A stretch of DNA of 64,000 bases, taken from positions 4,230,626-4,294,625 of the forward strand of contig NZ_JAUSZJ010000002.1 in assembly GCF_030817475.1 (NCBI RefSeq), read 5' to 3'. Below the pieces are notes generated by a model. That model ran no database searches and was not told the DNA's origin. It saw only the letters and a list, made by a program, of their open reading frames with translations. The translations under genes were made by a program, and so were the position numbers. Shown one piece after another: positions 33,797 through 42,444 of this stretch (within the stretch, counting starts at the first letter, position 1; the number at the start of each line of letters is the position of its first letter). The stretch comes from Streptomyces sp. V2I9. GTDB taxonomy: Bacteria; Actinomycetota; Actinomycetes; Streptomycetales; Streptomycetaceae.

Positions 33797-34261
33797 ACGG
33801 AAACGGGGCGACCGGGGAAGAAGCCCCGGTACACGCCGGGACGGGCTGCCGTGCCCCGTCCCGATTCCAGCGTCATGGACATGAAAGGCCGGAGCAAGCG
33901 CTCCCTGTGGCCTGTGGCACGGAAGTGACCATTCCGGCACGGTGTGATCGTTGCGCAACGATGGCAGACTGGCACGGCGCACCGACACGGCGCACGGAGC
34001 GGCACCGAGCGGCGGAGCGGTGACCGGGTGGTGACCGGCGCGGGGTTCGCGGCGCGTGGCGATACGCTCCCCTTCCCGCATGCTTCTGTGCGCCCCCTCG
34101 TCAGGAACTGACACCCTGGTTCGGCGCATCCTCGTGGGTGGTCCGCCGCCGGTCCCGGACAACCGGGCAGCGGACGGACCGGGGCCGCGCGGGCGGAGGC
34201 CGGCCGCGGCGGGGTACAGCAAGCACGTCCGGGGGGACACGAGGGGGGAAGGGAAAAGACC
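33797..34261. other. Long leader region of the HTH/DUF2690 gene with a 16-bp palindrome
   Basis: This is the rest of a 547-base gap. ATCGTTGCGCAACGAT at 33947-33962 is a perfect palindrome with the look of an operator, about 300 bases before the next gene. No convincing ORF was found; in-frame stretches here lack the usual codon bias. Confidence 0.5.
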
Positions 34262-35353
34262 ATGCCTCGTTGGAAGGCTCTGCCCGAAGAGCTCGATCCG
34301 CAGATCAGGGAGTTCACCAGCCAGCTGCGCCGGCTCGTCGACCGCAGCGGGCTCAACATCAACGCGGTGGCCGACAGCACCGGTTACAGCAAGACGTCCT
34401 GGGAGCGGTACCTCAACGGGCGGCTGCTCGCCCCGCGCGGGGCCGTCGTGGCCCTCGCCGAGGTGACGGACGCCCCGCAGCACCACCTCATGACCATGTG
34501 GGAGCTGGCGGAGCGGGCCTGGAGCCGGGCCGAGATGCGTCACGACATGACGATGGAGACCATCCGGATCTCGCAGGCCCGGGCCGCGCTCGACCACCAC
34601 GGCACGACCGCTCCCGGTGCTCCCACGGGCGGCCGCTCCGGCCGGACCGGCCGGTCCTCCGCAGTCGGCCACCCCGCTGACGCGGCCCACCGGCCGGACG
34701 GCCGCGGGGCCGACGCCTACGGCTTCCCCGCGCCCGACGCCCACGGCGGCCACGACCCGGCGCGCCCGCCGTCCGTGCCTCAGCAGCGCGGCGGCGAGCG
34801 GGGAGCCCGCCGAGCGAGGCCGGAGGCGTCCTCCCGGAGGGGCCGGAAGGCCGCGGGCGGTGCCCGCCGCAAGGGCCCCATGCTGGTCGTCGGCGCGGTC
34901 GGCGCCCTGATCGTCGTGGTCGGCGCGGTCCTGCTCGCGCCGGGCGGCGACGACGCGGCCAAGGCCACCCCGCCCCCGTCGAAGACCCCCAGCGCGGCCG
35001 CCCCCGAGCGGCCCGTGGGCGTCGAGTGCAGCGGCGCGGACTGCGCCGGGCAGGACCCGGAAAAGATGGGCTGCGGCGGCGAGTTCGCCCGCACGGTGGC
35101 CACCGCCGTGGTCGGCGGCGGCAAGATCGAGGTCCGCTACAGCAAGGTGTGCTCCGCCGCCTGGGCCCGGCTCACCGAGGCGGCGATCGGTGACACCGTG
35201 CAGATCACCGCGGGCAAGGGCGCGCAGGACGGTGAGGTCATGGGGGACACGGACGCGTACACGCCGATGATCGCGGTGAAGAAGCCGTCCGACGCGAAGG
35301 CGTGCGCGACGCTCACCTCCGGCACGGAGGGCTGCACCGATCCGGGACGGTGA
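34262..35353 (+). CDS. XRE-type HTH membrane-anchored protein with extracellular DUF2690 domain
   Basis: A 363-residue protein. Residues 15-75 form a helix-turn-helix (LRRLVDRSGLNINAVADSTGYSKTSWERYLNG). A linker rich in Gly, Arg and His follows. One membrane helix (MLVVGAVGALIVVVGAVLLA) near 210-230 leads to an outer domain of about 110 residues with four or more Cys (VECSGADCAGQDPEKMGCGG), the DUF2690 pattern. This build suggests a transmembrane regulator that senses something outside and binds DNA inside. The ATG follows a purine-rich GAGGGGGGAAGGG site. Confidence 0.85.
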   Translation: MPRWKALPEELDPQIREFTSQLRRLVDRSGLNINAVADSTGYSKTSWERYLNGRLLAPRGAVVALAEVTDAPQHHLMTMWELAERAWSRAEMRHDMTMETIRISQARAALDHHGTTAPGAPTGGRSGRTGRSSAVGHPADAAHRPDGRGADAYGFPAPDAHGGHDPARPPSVPQQRGGERGARRARPEASSRRGRKAAGGARRKGPMLVVGAVGALIVVVGAVLLAPGGDDAAKATPPPSKTPSAAAPERPVGVECSGADCAGQDPEKMGCGGEFARTVATAVVGGGKIEVRYSKVCSAAWARLTEAAIGDTVQITAGKGAQDGEVMGDTDAYTPMIAVKKPSDAKACATLTSGTEGCTDPGR

Positions 35354-35755
35354 CCCGCCGGGGCGGGGTCGGGCACGCCGACGTTCGTCCGTGCGGCGCC
35401 ACGCGGTCCCGTAGCCACGGGGCGCGCGGCCCACGGCCTCGGTACGGGGCGCGGCCCGTACCGCCGTACGGGATGTGCGGTGCGTACCCGCGTGAGCGGC
35501 GCGTGACGGAGTGCCCGGCGCGAACGGCGCGTGCGGCGCGTAACGAGGTGCGCCGGGCCTACAGCGCGTGCGGTGCGTGACCGGTTGTGCGCGGTGCCAC
35601 AGGGGGGCGGGCGGCCCGGTGCGCCCCGGTCCGATAGCCTGGCCGCCGGATATCTCTTCACGTCAAGATTCGTCGGGGCGCGGAGGGAGTCCAGCACCAG
35701 GGTCCGGCACCAGGGGCCGGGACCCCCACCGCCAGCTGTCTAAACGGAGACCGCC
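35354..35755. other. Intergenic region upstream of mdh with degenerate short repeats
   Basis: A 402-base gap. Between about 35470 and 35600 the sequence is made of imperfect GCGTGCGGTGCGT-like units (GTGCGGTGCGTACC, CGTGCGGCGCGTAAC, CGTGCGGTGCGTGACC). No gene is seen. GATAGCCT at 35632-35639 may be part of an mdh promoter; the RBS is CGGAGACC. Confidence 0.45.
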
Positions 35756-36745
35756 ATGACCCGCACTCCCGTGAATGTCACCGTGACCGGCGCAGCCGGC
35801 CAGATCGGCTACGCGCTGCTCTTCCGCATCGCCTCCGGCCACCTGCTCGGCCCGGACGTGCCGGTCAACCTGCGCCTCCTGGAGATCCCGCAGGGCGTCA
35901 AGGCCGCCGAGGGCACCGCGATGGAGCTCGACGACTGCGCCTTCCCGCTGCTCAAGGGCATCGAGATCACCGACGACCCGAACGTCGGCTTCGCCGGTGC
36001 GAACGTCGCCCTCCTCGTCGGCGCCCGCCCGCGCACCAAGGGCATGGAGCGCGGCGACCTGCTCGCCGCCAACGGCGGCATCTTCAAGCCGCAGGGCAAG
36101 GCCATCAACGACAACGCCGCGGACGACATCAAGGTCCTCGTCGTCGGCAACCCGGCCAACACCAACGCGCTCATCGCGCAGGCCGCCGCCCCGGACGTAC
36201 CGGCCGAGCGCTTCACCGCGATGACCCGCCTGGACCACAACCGCGCGATCTCGCAGCTGGCCGCCAAGACCGGCGCCGCCGTCTCCGACATCAAGAAGCT
36301 GACGATCTGGGGCAACCACTCGGCCACCCAGTACCCGGACATCTTCCACGCGGAGATCGCCGGCAAGAACGCGGCCGAGCTGATCGACGACGAGGCGTGG
36401 CTGGCCGACACCTTCATCCCGACCGTCGCCAAGCGCGGCGCCGCGATCATCGAGGCCCGTGGCGCGTCCTCGGCCGCCTCCGCCGCCAACGCCGCCATCG
36501 ACCACGTCCACACCTGGGTCAACGGCACCGCCGCCGGCGACTGGACCTCGATGGGCATCCCGTCGGACGGCTCCTACGGCGTCCCGGAGGGCATCATCTC
36601 CTCCTTCCCGGTCACCACGAAGAACGGTACGTACGAGATCGTCCAGGGCCTGGACATCAACGAGTTCTCCCGTGCGCGCATCGACGCCTCGGCCAAGGAG
36701 CTCACCGAGGAGCGCGACGCGGTCCGCGAACTCGGCCTCATCTGA
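35756..36745 (+). CDS. mdh: Malate dehydrogenase
   Basis: A 329-residue NAD-dependent enzyme of the TCA cycle. GAAGQIGYALLFRIA binds NAD near residue 11; the catalytic pair is Asp in MTRLDHNRA and His in WGNHSATQYPD near 190. Length and motifs are those of the long actinobacterial/plant-like type. It turns malate into oxaloacetate in the cytoplasm. It appears to be a single-gene unit, closed by the stem at 36826-36855. Confidence 0.97.
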   Translation: MTRTPVNVTVTGAAGQIGYALLFRIASGHLLGPDVPVNLRLLEIPQGVKAAEGTAMELDDCAFPLLKGIEITDDPNVGFAGANVALLVGARPRTKGMERGDLLAANGGIFKPQGKAINDNAADDIKVLVVGNPANTNALIAQAAAPDVPAERFTAMTRLDHNRAISQLAAKTGAAVSDIKKLTIWGNHSATQYPDIFHAEIAGKNAAELIDDEAWLADTFIPTVAKRGAAIIEARGASSAASAANAAIDHVHTWVNGTAAGDWTSMGIPSDGSYGVPEGIISSFPVTTKNGTYEIVQGLDINEFSRARIDASAKELTEERDAVRELGLI

Positions 36746-36825
36746 TCCACCGCCTCATCCGGCCGGCCGCCGCGTCCGAGCCGTAGCCGTCATCGCCACG
36801 GCACCCGCGCACGCGGCACCCCGAG

Positions 36826-36855
36826 CGCCCCCGGCAGCATCCGCCGCCGGGGGCG
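36826..36855 (+). terminator. Terminator after mdh
   Basis: CGCCCCCGGC at 36826-36835 pairs with GCCGGGGGCG at 36846-36855 around a 10-base loop. Confidence 0.75.
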
Positions 36856-36891
36856 TCTCCGTTCCCGCCGCGCACCGCGCACATCGGCTCG

Positions 36892-37301
36892 GTGACCGGC
36901 AGCGCCTTCCCCGTAGGCGACCACAACACCGTCACCCAGCACCAGCACACCGCCCCCGCCGCCCGGACCTGGGCCGAACTGCTGCGCGCCGTAAGGGAAC
37001 TGCGCGCCGATCTCGCCCGGTCCACCGCCTCCGACACCACGGAGATACTCGACGCGGAACCGGTCTCGGTGGCGGACGAGATCGAGACGGCGGGAGCCGC
37101 CGAGCAGGGCCGGCCGGCCCTGCTCGGCGGGCCCTGGCCGCCGCCGGGGCCCTCACCGGGAGCCCGGCGTCCGGCGTCGCGGTGGCCGAGGCACCGGCCG
37201 CCCTGCCGGGAGGCCGAACGATGGCCGGGGGCGGCGGAGTGCGCGGGAACGACGAGGAGCAGCGCCGGGAGACCGGGACGACGGCCCCTTCCCCCGCCTG
37301 A
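36892..37301 (+). pseudogene. Small hypothetical protein (DUF5955-like) with apparent frameshift
   Basis: The frame begins MTGSAFPVGDHNTVTQHQH and RTWAELLRAVRELRADLA, then reads EQGRPALLGG and turns into Pro-rich nonsense. The next frame continues as ALAAAGALTGSPASGVAVAEA, which is how related small Streptomyces proteins beside mdh end, from memory of the DUF5955 group. One extra G in the run at 37128-37131 would join them perfectly (GGALAAAG). The restored product is about 136 residues; the tail after AEAPAALPGG may be extended. Function unknown. The start is GTG with no clear ribosome-binding site. Confidence 0.6.
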
Positions 37302-37374
37302 CCCGCGCTCTTTCGGACCCGGCTCCTTCCGCAGAGCCGGGCCGCAGGGCCACGCCGGACAGGCGCGGGAGCCG

Positions 37375-37890
37375 TCAGCTCGTGAAGTCGCCCGGCGTGT
37401 AGTGGCCCGGCGTCAGCCGGCCGGTGACGCCGAAGCGGTTCCAGGCGTTGATCACGGTGATCGCCGCGATCAGCTGGGCCAGCTCGGTCTCCTCGAAGTG
37501 CTCGGCGGCCTCCGCGTACACCTCGTCCGGGACGAAGCCGTCCGTGAGGACGGTGACCGCCTCGGTGAGCGCGAGCGCCGCCAGCTCCTTCCCGGTGTAG
37601 AAGTGCCGCGACTCCCGCCAGGCGCTGAGCTGGATGATCCGCTCGGCGGACTCACCCGCCGCGAGCGCGTCCTTGCTGTGCATGTCCAGGCAGAACGCGC
37701 ACTGGTTGAGCTGCGAGGCCCGGATCTTCACCAGCTCCACCAGGACGGGGTCGAGCCCCTGGCGGGCGGCGATGTCCAGCCGGACCATCGCCTTGTAGAC
37801 GTCGGGGAGGAGCTGGGAGACGGAGATCCGCTGCGGCTCCTCGGGGGCGAGGTCGGCCGGGGTGCGGTGGTGGGTGTGCGATGAGGTCAT
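37375..37890 (-). CDS. AhpD/carboxymuconolactone decarboxylase-family protein
   Basis: A 171-residue protein with the family core RASQLNQCAFCLDMHSKDA, in which the CxxC pair and His (near 80-90) are the redox site of AhpD-type alkylhydroperoxidases. ERIIQLSAWRESRHFY and TEREL-like segments follow. It may reduce peroxides or act on a small organic substrate. It is divergent from a MocR-type regulator 47 bases away, which probably controls it. Confidence 0.88.
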   Translation of the reverse strand: MTSSHTHHRTPADLAPEEPQRISVSQLLPDVYKAMVRLDIAARQGLDPVLVELVKIRASQLNQCAFCLDMHSKDALAAGESAERIIQLSAWRESRHFYTGKELAALALTEAVTVLTDGFVPDEVYAEAAEHFEETELAQLIAAITVINAWNRFGVTGRLTPGHYTPGDFTS

Positions 37891-37910
37891 GAGGACGACG
37901 CTACGGCCTC

Positions 37911-37934
37911 GATGGCCCCCCGGTATGGTCCATC
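37911..37934. promoter_or_regulatory. Shared operator/promoter of the AhpD and MocR genes
   Basis: GATGGCCC at 37911 and GGTCCATC ending at 37934 form an inverted repeat (7 of 8 pairs). The box TATGGT at 37924-37929 ends 8 bases before the regulator ATG, so the regulator mRNA may be leaderless and the dyad overlaps its -10. Confidence 0.5.
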
Positions 37935-37937
37935 GGC

Positions 37938-39338
37938 ATGACGGATTCCTGGGCCACTTTCGGCGCGGACCTGCATCTGGAACCGGTCGGCCGGGGGCTG
38001 CGCAGCGGGCTGATGGAGGCGCTGCGGGAAGCGGTGCGCACCGGCCGCCTGGCCCCCGGCACCCGGCTGCCGTCCTCCCGCGTGCTCGCCGCCGACCTGG
38101 GAGTCGCCCGCAACACGGTGGCCGACGCCTACGCCGAACTGGTCGCCGAGGGCTGGCTCACCGCCCGCCAGGGCTCGGGGACCCGGGTCGCCCCGCGGTC
38201 CGCGCCGCGCCGCACGGACCCGGCGGCGGTCCCCGCCCGGCCGGTACGGTCCGGGGCCTGGTACGACCTGAAGCCCGGCACCCCCGACCTGTCCGGCTTC
38301 CCCCGCACCGCCTGGTTCCGGGCCGCCCGCAAGGCGCTCACCGCCGCCCCCGACGACGCCTTCGGCTACGGTGACCCGCAGGGCCGCGTGGAACTGCGCA
38401 CCGTGCTGGCCGAGTACCTGGCGCGGGCGCGCGGGGTGTACGCCGACCCGGAGCGCATCGTGGTCTGCGCCGGCTTCGCGCACGGGCTGGCGCTGCTGGG
38501 CCGGGTGCTGCGCGCGCGCCGGGTCCGGGAGGTCGCCGTCGAGTCGTACGGCCTCGACCTCCATACGAAGCTGCTCACCGACGCCGGTCTGCGCATCCCG
38601 TGCCTGCCGCTGGACGAGCACGGCTCCCGGACCGGCGAGCTGGGCGCCCTGCGCGGCGCCGGGGCGGTCCTGCTCACCCCGGCGCACCAGTTCCCCACCG
38701 GCGTACCGCTGCACCCGGACCGGCGGGCCGACGCCGTCGACTGGGCGCGGGCCACCGGCGGGCTGATCCTGGAGGACGACTACGACGGCGAGTTCCGGTA
38801 CGACCGGCAGCCGGTGGGGGCGCTCCAGGGCCTCGATCCGGAACGCGTCGTCCACCTCGGCACCGCCAGCAAGTCGCTGGCGCCGGGGCTGCGGCTCGGC
38901 TGGATGGTGCTGCCCCGGAGCCTGGTGGCGGAGGTGGTGGCGGCGAAGGGCGCGGCCGACCGGACGACCGGCACCCCCGACCAGCTCACCCTCGCGGAGT
39001 TCATCGCCTCGGGGGCGTACGACCGCCATGTGCGGTCCATGCGGCTGCGCTACCGCCGCCGGCGCGACCAGCTCGTCGCGGCGCTCGCCGACCGCGCGCC
39101 GGGCGTACGGGTCGGCGGGATCGCGGCCGGACTCCACGCGGTCCTCGAACTCCCGGCGGGCTCCGAGCGTTCGGTGATCCAGGCGGCGGCCTTCCAGGGC
39201 CTGGCGCTGGAGGGGCTCGCCCGCTACCGCCACCCGGACGCCCCGGCGGGCCGCGACGCCCTGGTGATCGGCTACGGCTCACCGTCGGAGAGCGCCTGGG
39301 CGGGCGCGCTGGACGCCCTGTGCCGGGTGCTGCCGTAG
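37938..39338 (+). CDS. MocR/PdxR-type regulator (GntR HTH fused to aminotransferase)
   Basis: A 466-residue protein. A GntR winged helix occupies about residues 15-75 (LRSGLMEALREAVRTGRLAPGTRLPSSR, then ARNTVADAYAELVAEGW). A class I aminotransferase domain follows: YGDPQGRVELRTVLAEYL, ILEDDYDGEFRYDR, and the PLP Lys in LGTASKSLAPGLRLGWM near 315. Members bind PLP and act as activators or repressors, most often of the divergent gene, here AhpD-like. Whether it responds to PLP itself or an amine is unknown. Confidence 0.9.
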   Translation: MTDSWATFGADLHLEPVGRGLRSGLMEALREAVRTGRLAPGTRLPSSRVLAADLGVARNTVADAYAELVAEGWLTARQGSGTRVAPRSAPRRTDPAAVPARPVRSGAWYDLKPGTPDLSGFPRTAWFRAARKALTAAPDDAFGYGDPQGRVELRTVLAEYLARARGVYADPERIVVCAGFAHGLALLGRVLRARRVREVAVESYGLDLHTKLLTDAGLRIPCLPLDEHGSRTGELGALRGAGAVLLTPAHQFPTGVPLHPDRRADAVDWARATGGLILEDDYDGEFRYDRQPVGALQGLDPERVVHLGTASKSLAPGLRLGWMVLPRSLVAEVVAAKGAADRTTGTPDQLTLAEFIASGAYDRHVRSMRLRYRRRRDQLVAALADRAPGVRVGGIAAGLHAVLELPAGSERSVIQAAAFQGLALEGLARYRHPDAPAGRDALVIGYGSPSESAWAGALDALCRVLP

Positions 39339-39460
39339 GTCTCCCACCAGAACGCGGGTTTCGAGCCGGTCGTACGTCGAACTAGTCTGACAACCGGTCC
39401 GGTCGAGCCAGGAGCGCCGGGCCCGAACCATGTACCACGTACCACGGGGGAGAACCGAAC

Positions 39461-39736
39461 ATGGCCGGACGAAGGCTGAGGTCGAGCACCGTCGTGCTCG
39501 GCGGCATGGGGCTGCTCGCCCTGACGATCACGTCCTGCGGCTCGGAGCCGGACAGGCGCTGCGCCGACCGCACCACCCAGAAGACCCTGCCCAGCTCCGC
39601 ATGCCGCAGCGGCGGCAGCGGTTCGTACTACTACGGCGGCAACAAGGGCGGCGACGGCAAGGTGCAGGGCGGCAGCTTCGACAAGTCCGCGGTGGACCGC
39701 GGCGGCTTCGGCTGCTCCAAGTCCGGCGGGGGCTGA
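39461..39736 (+). CDS. Small Gly/Ser-rich lipoprotein paired with an ATP-grasp ligase
   Basis: A 91-residue protein: basic start, hydrophobic core and lipobox-like LTITSCGS with Cys near 26. The mature part is short, rich in Gly, Ser and Lys (GSGSYYYGGNKGGDGK), with three more Cys. It is exported and probably lipidated. The next gene, a glutathionylspermidine-synthase-like ligase, starts 5 bases after its stop. The pairing recalls E. coli YgiB-YgiC; homology of this protein to YgiB is not shown. Confidence 0.8.
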   Translation: MAGRRLRSSTVVLGGMGLLALTITSCGSEPDRRCADRTTQKTLPSSACRSGGSGSYYYGGNKGGDGKVQGGSFDKSAVDRGGFGCSKSGGG

Positions 39737-39741
39737 GGGAG

Positions 39742-40929
39742 ATGGAGCGCCGCACGATCGAGCCGCGCCCCGGCTGGCAGGAGACCGTCGAGTCGCAGGG
39801 GGTCGTCTACCCGCTCACCCGCTACCCGGACGATTCACTGCGCCCGTACTGGGACGAGAGCGCCTACTACGTCTTCTCGCTGCCCGAGGTCGAGGCGCTG
39901 GAGGAGGTCGTCGAGGAACTGCACACGATGTGCCTGGCCGCCGCAGCGCACATTGTCGAGCGGGACCGCTTCGCCGACCTCGGCATCACCGACCCGCGCC
40001 TGGCCGCCCTGATCACCGAGTCCTGGCGCCGCCGCGCCGAACTGCCCTCCGTGTACGGGCGGTTCGATCTGCGGTACGACGGGAGCGGCCCGGCGAAGAT
40101 GCTGGAGTACAACGCCGACACCCCGACCTCGCTCGTGGAGGCGGCGAGCGCGCAGTGGTTCTGGATGGAGGACCGGTTCCCCGGCGCCGACCAGTGGAAC
40201 TCCCTGCACGAGCGGCTGGTCGACGCCTGGAAGCGGCAGGCGCCCCTGCTGCCGCCCGGCCCGCTGCACTTCGTCCACTCCGACGGCGACGAGCTCGGCG
40301 AGGACCTGATGACGGTCGCGTACCTGCGCGAGACCGCCGACCAGGCCGGTCTGGAGACGCACGCGCTCTCCGTCGAGGAGATCGGCTGGGACCGGCTCTC
40401 GGGCCGGTTCGTCGACGACCGGCTGCGGTTCATCCGCAGCTGCTTCAAGCTCTACCCCTGGGAGTGGCTGGCCACGGACCGCTTCGGACCGCAGGTGCTG
40501 GACACCCTGGACAACGGCGGCGGTTCCGGCACCACCTGCTGGATCGAGCCCGCCTGGAAGATGCTCCTCTCCAACAAGGCGCTGCTGGCGGTCCTGTGGG
40601 AGCTGTATCCGGACCACCCGAACCTGCTGCCCGCCTACCTCGACGGCCCGCGCGAGCTGGCCGGACCGGACGGAGCGGGGTACGTGTCCAAGCCGCTGCT
40701 CGGCCGGGAGGGCGCCGGGGTCGATCTGCACGGACCCGGCTCCCCGCCCGTCCTGCGCGACGAGCCGTGCTGCTACCAGGAGTTGGCCCCGTTGCCCGAC
40801 GTGGACGGCAACCGGGTGGTACTCGGCGCGTGGGTCGTCGAGAACGAGGCGGCCGGCCTCGGCATCCGGGAGTCGGCCGGCCCGGTCACGGACGAGTACG
40901 CCCGCTTCCTGCCCCACGTCATCCTCTGA
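39742..40929 (+). CDS. Glutathionylspermidine synthase-like ATP-grasp ligase (YgiC/YjfC-like)
   Basis: A 395-residue protein of the glutathionylspermidine synthetase C-terminal family without the amidase domain. RFDLRYDGSGPAKMLEYNADTPTSLVEA near residue 105-135 binds substrate or metal; WIEPAWKMLLSNKALLAVLW and FVSKPLLGREGAGV-like YVSKPLLGREGAGV form the ATP site. It should join a carboxylate to an amine using ATP. Streptomyces lacks glutathione, so the substrate must differ. The ATG at 39742 has GGGAG upstream; it forms a unit with the small lipoprotein. Confidence 0.87.
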   Translation: MERRTIEPRPGWQETVESQGVVYPLTRYPDDSLRPYWDESAYYVFSLPEVEALEEVVEELHTMCLAAAAHIVERDRFADLGITDPRLAALITESWRRRAELPSVYGRFDLRYDGSGPAKMLEYNADTPTSLVEAASAQWFWMEDRFPGADQWNSLHERLVDAWKRQAPLLPPGPLHFVHSDGDELGEDLMTVAYLRETADQAGLETHALSVEEIGWDRLSGRFVDDRLRFIRSCFKLYPWEWLATDRFGPQVLDTLDNGGGSGTTCWIEPAWKMLLSNKALLAVLWELYPDHPNLLPAYLDGPRELAGPDGAGYVSKPLLGREGAGVDLHGPGSPPVLRDEPCCYQELAPLPDVDGNRVVLGAWVVENEAAGLGIRESAGPVTDEYARFLPHVIL

Positions 40930-41003
40930 GGCACGGGGAATCGCTCGGATACGGATACGGGTACGGGAACCGGCGACGGCGGGCCCCGTACCCGTGACCG
41001 GGG

Positions 41004-42209
41004 TCAGGCCCCCAGCACCGCCCGGAGCCGGTCCAGGCCCCAGTCCAGGTCCTCCTTGGAGATCACCAGCGGCGGCGCGATCCGGATCGTCGAGCCGTGG
41101 GTGTCCTTCACCAGCACGCCCCGCCCCATCAGCTTCTCCGAGATCTCCCGGCCCGTTCCCAGCGCGGGAGCGATGTCCACCCCCGCCCACAGCCCCCGGC
41201 CGCGCACCGCCTCCACCGCGCCGCCACCCGTCAACAGGCCCAGCTCCCGGTGCAGATGGTCGCCCAGCTCGGCGGCGTGCGCCTGGTACTCCCCGGTCCG
41301 CAGCATCGCGATCACCTCCAGCGCCACCGCGCAGGCCAGCGGGTTCCCCCCGAACGTCGAACCGTGCTCGCCGGGCCGGAACACGCCGAGCACGTCCGCC
41401 GACGAGACCACGGCGGAGACGGGCACCACCCCGCCGCCGAGCGCCTTGCCGAGCACGTACATGTCCGGCACCACGCCCTCGTGGTCCAGCGCGAACGTCT
41501 TCCCGGTCCGCCCCAGACCCGACTGGATCTCGTCCGCGATGAACAGCACGTTCCGCTCGCGGGTCAGCTCCCGCACGCCGGGCAGATAGCCGGCCGGCGG
41601 CACCAGCACCCCCGCCTCGCCCTGGATCGGCTCGATCAGCACCGCGACGGTGTTCTCGGTCATCGCCTCCCGCATCGCGGTGAGATCCCCGTACGGCACG
41701 ATCTCGAAGCCGGGCGTGTACGGACCGAAGTCGGCCCGCGCCTCCGGATCGGTGGAGAAGCTGACGATCGTCGTCGTACGGCCGTGGAAGTTGTCCGAGG
41801 CCACGATGATCTTGGCCATGCCGTCCGGTACGCCCTTGACCCGGTAGCCCCACTTGCGGGCGGTCTTCACCGCGGTCTCCACGGCCTCCGCCCCGGTGTT
41901 CATCGGCAGCACCGTCTCCATGCCGCACAGCGCCGCCAGCTCCGTGCAGAAGTCGGCGAACCGGTCGTGGAAGAAGGCGCGGGACGTCAGCGTGACGCGG
42001 TCCAGCTGGGCCTTGGCCGCGTCGATGAGACGGCGGTTGCCGTGGCCGAAATTGAGCGCGGAGTATCCGGCGAGCATGTCGAGGTAGCGGCGGCCCTCGA
42101 CGTCGGTCATCCAGGCGCCCTCGGCGGAGGCCACGACGACCGGCAGCGGGTGGTAGTTGTGCGCACTGTGGGCCTCGGCGGAGGCGATGGCGGTTTCCGT
42201 GGTCGACAC
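41004..42209 (-). CDS. rocD: Ornithine aminotransferase
   Basis: A 401-residue class III aminotransferase. HNYHPLPVVVASAEGAWMTDVEG is typical of RocD; the PLP Lys is in VLGKALGGGVVPVSAV near 255 and the Asp in FIADEIQSGLGRTGK. It turns ornithine and 2-oxoglutarate into glutamate semialdehyde and glutamate in arginine breakdown. I chose GTG 42209 with GGAGA upstream over the ATG at 42254. The gene stands alone, divergent from trpS. Confidence 0.93.
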   Translation of the reverse strand: MSTTETAIASAEAHSAHNYHPLPVVVASAEGAWMTDVEGRRYLDMLAGYSALNFGHGNRRLIDAAKAQLDRVTLTSRAFFHDRFADFCTELAALCGMETVLPMNTGAEAVETAVKTARKWGYRVKGVPDGMAKIIVASDNFHGRTTTIVSFSTDPEARADFGPYTPGFEIVPYGDLTAMREAMTENTVAVLIEPIQGEAGVLVPPAGYLPGVRELTRERNVLFIADEIQSGLGRTGKTFALDHEGVVPDMYVLGKALGGGVVPVSAVVSSADVLGVFRPGEHGSTFGGNPLACAVALEVIAMLRTGEYQAHAAELGDHLHRELGLLTGGGAVEAVRGRGLWAGVDIAPALGTGREISEKLMGRGVLVKDTHGSTIRIAPPLVISKEDLDWGLDRLRAVLGA

Positions 42210-42432
42210 GGGATCTCCGTTCGTCGTGCGGCGGGGGGCCGGGGTGGTGCCCACTGTCTATCGTCGGTCGAATCACGCGCCCGGAAACCTCTCCGGCGCG
42301 GCGCGCCCGCCGTCGTACGCGGGCGGACGGAATGTGCGGTTCGTCTCAGGCGTGCGCTCCCGTGCTCCGGGCTCCCGCGCCTGCGCGCCCGCTCCGCCCG
42401 CACCGGCTGCCGGAGATCGCCCCCGCACCTGA

Positions 42433-42438
42433 GACAAT
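42433..42438 (+). promoter_or_regulatory. Possible -10 box of trpS, leaderless layout
   Basis: GACAAT ends 6 bases before ATG 42445 with no ribosome-binding site in between. No good -35 box was found at the right distance. Confidence 0.35.
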
Positions 42439-42444
42439 GGGGCC

